In this document: in pieces, positions 41,440-48,389 of the stretch
Position numbering within the stretch: position 1 is the first letter of the stretch
Layout of the letters: each line of letters begins with the position of its first letter
Assembly (NCBI GenBank): GCA_049607205.1
Contig: JBMYWH010000005.1
Coordinates: 35,616-99,615, forward strand
From: JBELHR01 sp049607205
GTDB lineage: Bacteria > Bacteroidota > Bacteroidia > Flavobacteriales > Flavobacteriaceae
DNA length: 64,000 nt
Direction: 5' to 3'
Program-made: the position numbers and the translations under genes
The notes under the pieces: model-generated
The model's database searches: none
What the model was told of the DNA's origin: nothing
The model's input: only the letters and a program-made list of their open reading frames with translations

Positions 41440-42072
41440 ATGAAATTCACAGATTTTGAAAAACATCTTAGATTAATTCAAGAACAACCACTGGTTGATC
41501 GCGAAATACTTTTAAATAAAGTTAGTAAACATCGAATTGATAAAGATTCTAAGAGTAATTTGAAATCTGCAAAACGTGCTGCTGTTCTCGCTCTTTTCTA
41601 CCCTGATAAAAAAGGAGAAACTACATTTTCGTTAATGTTGAGAGAAACTTACAAGGGTGTTCACTCTGCTCAGGTGAGCTTTCCTGGAGGGAAGCAAGAG
41701 GTTGAAGATCTTGATTTCTATGACACCGCTCTCAGAGAGACCTATGAAGAATTGGGAATACCTAAAAAAGATGTATGTTACATTAAGGAGCTCAGTGAAA
41801 TATACATCCCCCCTAGTAACTTTTTAGTATTTCCTTTTATGGGATATCTTAAAAAGTCTCCTCGTTTTTTCACCAATAATGAGGTCGCAGAGCTCATTGA
41901 GGTAAAACTTAAAGATCTTATGAATCCTGCAAATCAAAAGGAAAAAACCATGGATTTTTCTGACGGGTTAAAGATTAAAACTCAGTATTTTGACCTCAAT
42001 AATCATGTTGTTTGGGGAGCCACCGCTCTAATATTAGCTGAGATACAAGAGATATTAAAACGTGTTTTCTAA
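41440..42072 (+). CDS. NUDIX hydrolase, CoA pyrophosphatase type
   Basis: A 210 aa NUDIX protein. The Nudix box is GGKQEVEDLDFYDTALRETY followed by EELGI, and SAQVSFPGG in front of it is the extension typical of CoA pyrophosphatases (NudL, NUDT7/8). The usual product is 3',5'-ADP plus 4'-phosphopantetheine. It is read together with the upstream small membrane protein. Confidence 0.88.
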   Translation: MKFTDFEKHLRLIQEQPLVDREILLNKVSKHRIDKDSKSNLKSAKRAAVLALFYPDKKGETTFSLMLRETYKGVHSAQVSFPGGKQEVEDLDFYDTALRETYEELGIPKKDVCYIKELSEIYIPPSNFLVFPFMGYLKKSPRFFTNNEVAELIEVKLKDLMNPANQKEKTMDFSDGLKIKTQYFDLNNHVVWGATALILAEIQEILKRVF

Positions 42073-42083
42073 AAAAACTTTCG

Positions 42084-42091
42084 TAATTTTG
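42084..42091 (+). promoter_or_regulatory. -7 box of the plsC-like gene
   Basis: TAATTTTG, a perfect consensus match, 28 nt before the ATG at 42120. Confidence 0.5.
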
Positions 42092-42119
42092 CACACTTGT
42101 ATATTAATAAAATACAATT

Positions 42120-42932
42120 ATGAAATTATTTAAAAAAAATCCCTTTGGACATTATTTATTTTTGAAAAGGTGGATCATTAGGGTTTTTGGGATTATTTCA
42201 CACAGACGATACAATTCCTTTAACACCTTACATATAGAGGGCTCAGAAATAATCAGAGACCTTCCAGAGACTAATGTTCTATTTGTTTCCAATCATCAAA
42301 CTTATTTTGCAGATGTGGCTGCAATGATGCATGTTTTTAATGCCTCATTAAGTGGACGAGTAGATTCGATCAAAAATGTTGGATATATCTGGAATCCTAA
42401 ATTAAATATCTATTTTGTTGCCGCTGCTGAAACGATGAAGTCTGGAATACTTCCGAAGATATTTGCTTATGCTGGATCAGTTTCCATTCAAAGAACATGG
42501 AGAGCTGCAGGTGAATCTGTTAATCGCCAAGTCAAGATGTCTGATATCTCAAATATTGGAACGGCTTTAGAAGACGGATGGGTGATTACATTTCCTCAAG
42601 GAACTACCAAACCATTTAAACCTATTAGAAGAGGAACTGCTCATCTAATTAAAACTTATAAACCTATTGTAATTCCAATTGTTATAGATGGTTTCAGAAG
42701 ATCTTTTGACAAAAAAGGCTTAATGGTAAAGAAAAGAGGTGTACTGCAATCGATGGTGATTAAAAAACCCTTAAAGATTGACTACGAAAATGACAGTATA
42801 GATGCTATAGTAGCTCAAATTGAAACAGCCATTGAGCAACATCCTTCATTTTTAAAAGTTACTCCAGTTGAGCAATATCAAAAAGAAGAAGAAGCCTTAA
42901 ATAAGGAAAGAGAATTTTTCAAAAAATACTAG
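42120..42932 (+). CDS. plsC: 1-acyl-sn-glycerol-3-phosphate acyltransferase family protein
   Basis: A 270 aa membrane-associated acyltransferase. The catalytic NHxxxxD motif is NHQTYFAD (about 59-66), and the substrate motif FPQGTTKP corresponds to FPEGTRS of the family with Gln for Glu. It should acylate lysophosphatidate, or a related lipid, at sn-2. It stands alone, followed by a bidirectional terminator. Confidence 0.87.
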   Translation: MKLFKKNPFGHYLFLKRWIIRVFGIISHRRYNSFNTLHIEGSEIIRDLPETNVLFVSNHQTYFADVAAMMHVFNASLSGRVDSIKNVGYIWNPKLNIYFVAAAETMKSGILPKIFAYAGSVSIQRTWRAAGESVNRQVKMSDISNIGTALEDGWVITFPQGTTKPFKPIRRGTAHLIKTYKPIVIPIVIDGFRRSFDKKGLMVKKRGVLQSMVIKKPLKIDYENDSIDAIVAQIETAIEQHPSFLKVTPVEQYQKEEEALNKEREFFKKY

Positions 42933-42935
42933 CAT

Positions 42936-42967
42936 AAAAAAACCGAATCATTTGATTCGGTTTTTTT
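42936..42967. terminator. bidirectional terminator between plsC and dps
   Basis: AACCGAATCA pairs with TGATTCGGTT inside longer A and T runs (42936-42950 with 42953-42967). Confidence 0.92.
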
Positions 42968-42987
42968 ATACGTGATAACAACGAGGC

Positions 42988-43452
42988 TTAAGCTCTCCAA
43001 GCTTTAAGCATCCAAATTATTTTTTCTTGTTCACCGATAAAATCACTCATCATAGAATTCGTCCCTTCATCATCAGCTTCTCCTGACAATTCTAAAATCT
43101 CTCTTTCCTTTAAAAGTAATTCTTTTAAACCAACAAGTACTAGATCAACAGCCTCTTCTCCTTGATGAACACCTTGTCCCACTGGAATAGAAGCCTCTCT
43201 CATATATGCTTCAAAAGTATGCAAAGGCACACCATCCAAAGTTAAAATACGTTCTGCAATCATGTCTATCTTCTCTTGAGCATCAAGATAAAACTCTTCA
43301 AACTTTACATGTAACTCAAAAAAGTTACGCCCTCTAATATTCCAATGTAACCCTCTAAGGTTTTGGTATTGAATTTGAAAATTTGATAATAATTGGTTTA
43401 GTTTACCAACTAGTTCCTCACTCTTATTCTGATCTAGACCTACACTATTCAT
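42988..43452 (-). CDS. dps: DNA starvation/stationary phase protection protein Dps
   Basis: A 154 aa ferritin-like dodecamer subunit that oxidises Fe(II) with H2O2 and shields DNA. The ferroxidase residues sit in LHWNIRGRNFFELHVKFEEF and DAQEKIDMIAERIL, as in the family. The basic N-terminal tail of E. coli Dps is absent. It is divergent from oxyR with 112 bp between, consistent with control by OxyR. Confidence 0.95.
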   Translation of the reverse strand: MNSVGLDQNKSEELVGKLNQLLSNFQIQYQNLRGLHWNIRGRNFFELHVKFEEFYLDAQEKIDMIAERILTLDGVPLHTFEAYMREASIPVGQGVHQGEEAVDLVLVGLKELLLKEREILELSGEADDEGTNSMMSDFIGEQEKIIWMLKAWRA

Positions 43453-43510
43453 ATCATTTATATTTTAAGTTTTTACTTAAACAAATTTAATGAAAATTAC
43501 TCTTGATTTT

Positions 43511-43522
43511 TGATAGCTATCA
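43511..43522. promoter_or_regulatory. candidate OxyR operator between dps and oxyR
   Basis: The perfect 12-bp palindrome TGATAGCTATCA lies in the middle of the 112-bp divergent intergenic region. Its ATAG...CTAT arms resemble an OxyR half-site (ATAGxtxxxaxCTAT in E. coli) with a shorter centre. It is the only strong palindrome in the region. That OxyR binds it is inferred. Confidence 0.45.
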
Positions 43523-43564
43523 TTTATACTTTTAATATCTTTATAAATATTTATTATAACAATC

Positions 43565-44509
43565 ATGACAATAACTCAATTACAATATGTACTTGCTGTG
43601 GCAGAGCATCAAAACTTTACACAAGCTGCAGCTCAGTGTTTTGTGACTCAGCCAACTCTGAGTATGCAAATACAAAAATTGGAAGATGAATTAGACGTGC
43701 AACTCTTCAATAGAAATAAAAAACCTATACAGCTAACTCCAATCGGAAGAAAAATTGTTGACCAAGCTAAAATAATCGTGGATGAGAGTAACCGAATTAA
43801 TGATATAGTACACCAACAAAAAGGTTTTATTGGAGGGGAATTTAAGTTGGCTATAATTCCAACGATCATGCCAACACTTTTACCTTTATTTTTAAAAGCC
43901 TTCACTAAGAAGTACCCTAAAGTAAAACTTATTATTCAAGAAGCTCCTACTGAAGAAATATTGAAAAAACTTAATGATGGTCATATCGATGCAGCCATTG
44001 CAGCAACACCCTTAGAAATTGAGTCCATCATTGAAAGACCTTTATATTATGAACCTTTTGTAGGTTTGGTGAATCCAGATCACAGATTATTTTCCCATAA
44101 AACATTGGTACCAGATGATCTTCAAGCAACAGACATGCTTCTTTTAGAAGATGGGAATTGTTTCAAAGATAGCATCCTAAATATATGTAGTTCTGATTCA
44201 CTCTCTGAAGATAAAGCATTCTCCCTAGAGTCAGGAAGTTTTGATACACTCATTCAATTGACTAAGGAAGGTATGGGGATGACTCTTCTTCCCTACCTTC
44301 AAAGTTTGGAGTTAAACGCTAACGATCAAGATTTATTGAGACCTTTTGAAAACCCAGCCCCAGCGAGAGAAGTAAGTTTGATCTATCACAAGTCCCAACT
44401 CAAGATGCAGATGATCGAAGCACTTAAAGATTCTATTGATGGTATCATCCGGGGAATTATTAGTTTCAGTGATGTAGAAATTATAAGTCCGCTTAACAAG
44501 CATAAATAA
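43565..44509 (+). CDS. oxyR: LysR-type peroxide sensor OxyR
   Basis: A 314 aa LysR regulator. The N-terminal helix-turn-helix includes FTQAAAQCFVTQPTLSMQIQKLE, and the effector domain holds LLEDGNCFKDSILNIC, placing Cys199 and Cys208 at exactly the numbers of the E. coli OxyR redox pair. Oxidation to a disulfide should activate peroxide defence genes. It is divergently transcribed from dps, a likely target. Confidence 0.95.
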   Translation: MTITQLQYVLAVAEHQNFTQAAAQCFVTQPTLSMQIQKLEDELDVQLFNRNKKPIQLTPIGRKIVDQAKIIVDESNRINDIVHQQKGFIGGEFKLAIIPTIMPTLLPLFLKAFTKKYPKVKLIIQEAPTEEILKKLNDGHIDAAIAATPLEIESIIERPLYYEPFVGLVNPDHRLFSHKTLVPDDLQATDMLLLEDGNCFKDSILNICSSDSLSEDKAFSLESGSFDTLIQLTKEGMGMTLLPYLQSLELNANDQDLLRPFENPAPAREVSLIYHKSQLKMQMIEALKDSIDGIIRGIISFSDVEIISPLNKHK

Positions 44510-44534
44510 AAAAGTCCCTAAAAGGGACTTTTTT
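44508..44534. terminator. terminator after oxyR
   Basis: AAAAAAGTCCCT (44508-44519) pairs with AGGGACTTTTTT (44523-44534) with an AAA loop; further T follow. It can serve oxyR and the convergent 64-aa gene. Confidence 0.92.
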
Positions 44535-44729
44535 TTATTGAACTCTTATTAAGCAAGCACTAAGTTCTGGCTTATTCAAGGTAAATTGCCTTACCCATAT
44601 TTCTAATTCTGTTTTTTCATGAGGTAATAAACGCTCAAATGATTTTTCTAATTCTTTGTAAAACAAATCTACACTAAAGCTTACTTTTTGTAAAACAGTT
44701 TTACAGTATTCAAACATTTCTCTAGCCAT
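44535..44729 (-). CDS. conserved small hypothetical protein, 64 aa
   Basis: A 64 aa soluble, mostly helical protein beginning MAREMFEYCKTVLQKVSF, followed by KELEKSFERLLPHEKTELEIW. No signal peptide, no metal motif. I recognise the pattern as a small protein conserved in Bacteroidetes, without a function. It begins with a proper ATG and is bounded by terminators, which supports a real single gene. Confidence 0.72.
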   Translation of the reverse strand: MAREMFEYCKTVLQKVSFSVDLFYKELEKSFERLLPHEKTELEIWVRQFTLNKPELSACLIRVQ

Positions 44730-44783
44730 ATATTAGGGGTTTAATGTTAGTTAGGTGAATATAGAAAAAACATTTTAAAACGC

Positions 44784-44819
44784 AAAAAAAAAGTGTTCCT
44801 AAAATATTCAGGAACACTT
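44784..44819 (-). terminator. terminator after the 88-aa gene
   Basis: AAGTGTTCCT (44791-44800) pairs with AGGAACACTT (44810-44819), and the minus strand continues with a long T run. Confidence 0.88.
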
Positions 44820-44842
44820 GATTAACAATCTTTTAACAAGGA

Positions 44843-45109
44843 CTAAAGCTGATTTAACTTATTTACCATATCCATGGCTTGAGTTTCTAAATCTTGAGCT
44901 ATACCTTTATAATGTGCTTTTTTATTCTCTACATTCTTAGCGTTCACACGAGTCATTAAAACATCAAAAGAAGCAATAGCCTCATCGATGATCGCTTGTG
45001 CAGGAGCCTTGTCTTTCTCAGGATTGAAATCCTCCCAAGTCATTGCCAAGTCAATAATATCTCCTAAAGTGTAATGAATGTTTTTCTTTAAATTTTGAAT
45101 ACTTGCCAT
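44843..45109 (-). CDS. conserved small hypothetical protein, 88 aa
   Basis: An 88 aa all-helical soluble protein (MASIQNLKKNIHYTLGDIID at the start, MDMVNKLNQL at the end). The pattern is known to me from other Bacteroidetes, with no function. It lies 35 nt downstream of the HAD hydrolase on the same strand and is followed by a terminator, so it may be cotranscribed with that gene. Confidence 0.75.
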   Translation of the reverse strand: MASIQNLKKNIHYTLGDIIDLAMTWEDFNPEKDKAPAQAIIDEAIASFDVLMTRVNAKNVENKKAHYKGIAQDLETQAMDMVNKLNQL

Positions 45110-45144
45110 GATAAATTATATTTTTTTACAAAAGTACATAAAAA

Positions 45145-45834
45145 TTACTTTAACAGGTCAATTAGCTCACTTATTTGATTCAATTGAACATAGCTGTTAT
45201 TATGTCTTGGTTCTGCTTCTTCATGGGCCCAAGTAGTGTGAAAGGGAATATGTACAGCCTTTACTCCAATATCCACTAAAGGAAGCACATCGGATTTCAG
45301 AGAATTTCCAACCATCATAAGGGATGATTTTGGAAGCTCTAATCGCTTTACCAACTTTTCATAATCTGACTCCTTTTTATCTGACAAGATCTCCACATGA
45401 TGAAAAAAACCAGACAAACCAGATTTCTCTAACTTTCTCTCTTGATCCAATAAATCTCCCTTGGTCACTAAAATAAGCTTATAGTTTTTACTCAATTCTT
45501 GTAGTACTTCTCTAACCCCTGGTAATAATTCTACGGGCTTGTTAAGCATTTCTTTACCAATGCCTAATATGCGTTTCAAATCCTCAGAAGAAATTTGCCC
45601 ATTAGAAAGCTTTAAACCGGCTTCAACCATGGATAACATAAAACCTTTTATACCATAGCCATATATCCCTAAATTATGAATTTCAGTCTTGAATAATTCT
45701 TGTTGCACCTGATTCGGTGTTTCATAAGGAGCAAGTAGCTTTCCAAATTCCTCTTCAGCCTCCCTGAAATATGTTTCATTTACCCAAAGGGTATCATCGG
45801 CATCAAATGCAATAACTTCGATTGAATTGTTCAT
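45145..45834 (-). CDS. HAD-superfamily hydrolase
   Basis: A 229 aa HAD phosphatase with a helical C1 cap. Motif I is AFDADDTLW, motif II is LVTKGD, the motif III Lys is probably Lys153 in SDKKESDY, and motif IV is MVGNSLKSDVLP. It resembles YjjG/PynA-type nucleotide or sugar phosphatases; the substrate is not determined. Perfect TAATTTTG boxes lie just upstream on the minus strand (about 45850-45857). Confidence 0.88.
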   Translation of the reverse strand: MNNSIEVIAFDADDTLWVNETYFREAEEEFGKLLAPYETPNQVQQELFKTEIHNLGIYGYGIKGFMLSMVEAGLKLSNGQISSEDLKRILGIGKEMLNKPVELLPGVREVLQELSKNYKLILVTKGDLLDQERKLEKSGLSGFFHHVEILSDKKESDYEKLVKRLELPKSSLMMVGNSLKSDVLPLVDIGVKAVHIPFHTTWAHEEAEPRHNNSYVQLNQISELIDLLK

Positions 45835-45926
45835 CTATTATTTTTTATCAAAATTACAAAAATTAAGAACAATGTCTTTCCGATTGGTATAATTTTTGAA
45901 TCAATTTGGCCATACCCTTAAATACT

Positions 45927-46316
45927 ATGAAAACATCGGAAAACACCCCTCAACGGATTATCTCTATTGAAAATAAGATTTGCAACAATCACATCAACGT
46001 TGAAAAATTCGCTTCAAAAAAAGAAAGTTGTTTAAACTTTAAACAAACACAAAAACTCATCCAAACCTTATTTAAAGCGCAAACATTTCCTATTAAACAC
46101 TCCACCTATCCTGAACATGAATCATTTGTCTTTAACTTAAAAAGACCCATCGATAAACAGACCTTGTTAAGCTCCATCCTTAAAACTTCGTATTCTGAAA
46201 AGGAACATTTATTAAAATTCGAATTAAATATTAGTCCCTATGCCACAAGTGAAACTCTTATTGATGCTCAAATTACTTTGAAAGTTAGATCTGAATTTCA
46301 GATTGAATTAATTTAA
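45927..46316 (+). CDS. hypothetical protein, 129 aa
   Basis: A soluble protein of 129 aa beginning MKTSENTPQRIISIENKICN; an in-frame TTG 21 nt upstream is less likely. It has no signal peptide or membrane segment. The second half alternates hydrophobic and polar residues as in beta strands. I do not recognise a family. It sits 16 nt before the purine deaminase gene on the same strand, but a strong -7 box between them suggests separate promoters. Confidence 0.6.
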   Translation: MKTSENTPQRIISIENKICNNHINVEKFASKKESCLNFKQTQKLIQTLFKAQTFPIKHSTYPEHESFVFNLKRPIDKQTLLSSILKTSYSEKEHLLKFELNISPYATSETLIDAQITLKVRSEFQIELI

Positions 46317-46320
46317 TTCT

Positions 46321-46328
46321 TAATTTTG
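46321..46328 (+). promoter_or_regulatory. -7 box 4 nt before the purine deaminase ATG
   Basis: TAATTTTG, a perfect consensus match; CACT then ATG follow. A TTG at 46303-46305 is 15 nt upstream, closer than usual. Confidence 0.5.
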
Positions 46329-46332
46329 CACT

Positions 46333-47331
46333 ATGAAAGAATTTATAGAAAAACTGCCTAAGGCAGAATTGCACTTACATATAGAAGGAAGTTTCGAACC
46401 AGAATTAATGTTTGAAATTGCTCAGAGAAACAAGGTAGAAATTCCTTATAAGAATGTTGAAGAAGTTAGAGAGGCTTATAAATTTTCTTGTCTTCAAGAC
46501 TTTTTAGACATTTATTATGCTGGTGCCTCAGTATTACTTCATGAGCAAGATTTCTTTGATTTAACTTATGCATATTTAACTAAATGCGCAGAGCAAAATA
46601 TTCGTCATACCGAAATTATGTTCGATCCTCAAACACACACACATCGTGGAATCTCTTTTTCAACAGTTATCACAGGTATAGCTAAAGCTTGTGATAAGGC
46701 AGCTTCTGAACTAGGAGTAAGTTCTCTTTTAATAATGTCTTATTTGAGACATTTATCTGAGGAAGATGCTTTTAAAACATTAGAACAATCTCTTCCTTTT
46801 AAAGATTTGATCACTGCAGTAGGTTTAGACTCTTCAGAAAAAGGAAATCCACCATCAAAGTTTCAGCGTGTTTTTGAAGCTTCCATAAAGGAGGGTTATA
46901 TTCCTGTAGCTCATGCTGGAGAAGAAGGAAATGCAGACTATGTTTGGGAAGCTTTAGATTTACTACATATAAAAAGAATAGACCACGGAAATAATGCATT
47001 ACAAGACCTAAATCTTGTACAAGAGATCGTAAAAAGAGATTTAGCCTTAACCGTATGTCCATTATCCAATACGGCCTTAAAAGTAGTTGATGACTTAAAA
47101 GATCATCCTTTGAAGACTATGATAGCCGATGGATTAAAAGTTACTCTTAATTCTGATGATCCGGCTTATTTCGGAGGACAACTCAACAAGAATTTTGAGG
47201 CAGTAACCGAGGCTCTAGATCTAGATAAAGAAACACTGATTGAATTAGCTAGAAATTCATTCAAATACAGTTTCTTATCCGAAGAAGAAAAAGAGGTGCA
47301 CCTCGCTGAAATTGACGCTTATATTGCTTAA
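46333..47331 (+). CDS. adenosine/adenine deaminase family protein, probably adenine deaminase
   Basis: A 332 aa amidohydrolase-fold purine deaminase. Zinc ligands are His14 and His16 (LHLHIEGS), His194 (HAGEEG with catalytic Glu197), and the Asp of NSDDPAYFGG. At the substrate loop, where adenosine deaminases have GIDLAGDE, this protein reads LDSSEKGNPPSKF (165-177), the form I associate with the adenine-specific branch (yeast Aah1, Pseudomonas PA0148). I therefore favour adenine to hypoxanthine. Confidence 0.85.
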   Translation: MKEFIEKLPKAELHLHIEGSFEPELMFEIAQRNKVEIPYKNVEEVREAYKFSCLQDFLDIYYAGASVLLHEQDFFDLTYAYLTKCAEQNIRHTEIMFDPQTHTHRGISFSTVITGIAKACDKAASELGVSSLLIMSYLRHLSEEDAFKTLEQSLPFKDLITAVGLDSSEKGNPPSKFQRVFEASIKEGYIPVAHAGEEGNADYVWEALDLLHIKRIDHGNNALQDLNLVQEIVKRDLALTVCPLSNTALKVVDDLKDHPLKTMIADGLKVTLNSDDPAYFGGQLNKNFEAVTEALDLDKETLIELARNSFKYSFLSEEEKEVHLAEIDAYIA

Positions 47332-47369
47332 AAAAAAAGGCTGAATCAAAATTGATTCAGCCTTTTTTT
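47332..47369. terminator. bidirectional terminator
   Basis: AAGGCTGAATCAA pairs with TTGATTCAGCCTT in runs of A and T (47332-47349 with 47352-47369); ends the deaminase and the convergent QueD-like gene. Confidence 0.92.
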
Positions 47370-47778
47370 ATTCACCTTTGTATATCACATAGTTACGAGG
47401 TGTCTCGTATAAGGTCACTTCCAACTCTAGATCTACAGGAATAAACTTCCTTAGATTGTTCCAAATCACCACTGAAATATTTTCTGCTGTTGGATTCAAA
47501 TCTTTAAACTCCTCAACCTCTTCGTTAAGATTTCTATGATCCATTCGCTCCTCTACTTCTCTTTTAATTAAGTCTTTTAAAACCTTCATATCCATCACAA
47601 ACCCAGTTTCTGGATGAATATTGCCTCTCACCCCTACAATCAATTCATAATTATGTCCATGATAATTAGGGTTAGAACATTTCCCAAACACTGTAGCATT
47701 CCTAGCATCCGACCAACTCGCATTATACAAGCGATGGGCTGCATTAAAATGTGCTTTCCTGTATACGGTAACTTTCAT
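47368..47778 (-). CDS. queD: 6-pyruvoyl-tetrahydropterin synthase / QueD family protein
   Basis: A 136 aa T-fold enzyme. Zinc ligands are His15 (FNAAHRL), His40 and His42 (NYHGHNY); the catalytic Cys34 is in FGKCSNPNYHGH. Asp and His of the relay appear in MDHRNLN. The C-S-N-P-N spacing before HGH is closer to animal PTPS than to E. coli QueD, so the product may be 6-carboxytetrahydropterin (queuosine path) or 6-pyruvoyl-tetrahydropterin. It lies 2 nt after idi. Confidence 0.88.
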   Translation of the reverse strand: MKVTVYRKAHFNAAHRLYNASWSDARNATVFGKCSNPNYHGHNYELIVGVRGNIHPETGFVMDMKVLKDLIKREVEERMDHRNLNEEVEEFKDLNPTAENISVVIWNNLRKFIPVDLELEVTLYETPRNYVIYKGE

Positions 47779-47780
47779 AA

Positions 47781-48296
47781 TTAGAGTTTTAGATGTTTAT
47801 AGAATCGATCAAAAATTATTTTGAACCATTCGGTATAATTTTCTGGATGAGTCGTTATATCTTCTTTAACCTTACTTAGCTGCATCCATTTATATGCCTG
47901 AACTTCCTCTGGATTAATTTTAGGCTCTTCATTGGAATGCCCGATCATAACATGATCTAATTCATGTTCGGTAAGTCCATTGTCAAAAGGAGCCTTATAA
48001 ATAAAAGAGAATAATTCTTTCAACTCACATTCAAACCCCATCTCTTCTTGCAATCGACGCTTACCAGCCTTTAGGTTTGATTCTCCATCACGTTGATGAG
48101 AACAGCAGGTATTAGTCCATAATAATGGAGAGTGATATTTATGAGCAGCTCTTTGTTGCAACATCAACTCACCCTTATCATTGAGAACAAAAACCGAAAA
48201 CGCCCTATGTAATACAGCCTTTTCATGGGCCTCCATTTTAGGCATTAACCCAATTTGCTCATCCTTTTCATTCACTAATATTACCTGTTCCTCCAT
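47781..48296 (-). CDS. idi: isopentenyl-diphosphate delta-isomerase, type I
   Basis: A 171 aa NUDIX-fold enzyme that interconverts IPP and DMAPP in isoprenoid synthesis. The catalytic Cys is in LWTNTCCSHQRDG (Cys65) and the catalytic Glu is in the TEHELDHVMIG segment; the metal site uses the two HEH-type histidines. It precedes the queD-like gene by 2 nt in an operon. Confidence 0.94.
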   Translation of the reverse strand: MEEQVILVNEKDEQIGLMPKMEAHEKAVLHRAFSVFVLNDKGELMLQQRAAHKYHSPLLWTNTCCSHQRDGESNLKAGKRRLQEEMGFECELKELFSFIYKAPFDNGLTEHELDHVMIGHSNEEPKINPEEVQAYKWMQLSKVKEDITTHPENYTEWFKIIFDRFYKHLKL

Positions 48297-48355
48297 ATTT
48301 ATATATTTACTTCAAAGATAAGTAGAGCAATTTAAAAAAATTCGCTCATTTCAAT

Positions 48356-48363
48356 TATCTTTG
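48356..48363 (+). promoter_or_regulatory. prfC -7 box
   Basis: TATCTTTG, a perfect TAnnTTTG match, 26 nt before the prfC ATG at 48390. Confidence 0.5.
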
Positions 48364-48389
48364 CAAACCAAAATATAAATATTTATTAA

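Noticed and set aside
35272..44534. Similar AGTCCCT...AGGGACT hairpins at 35272 and 44508 as a dispersed repeat
   Set aside because: Only the short terminator stem is shared, and loops and flanks differ; two independent terminators.
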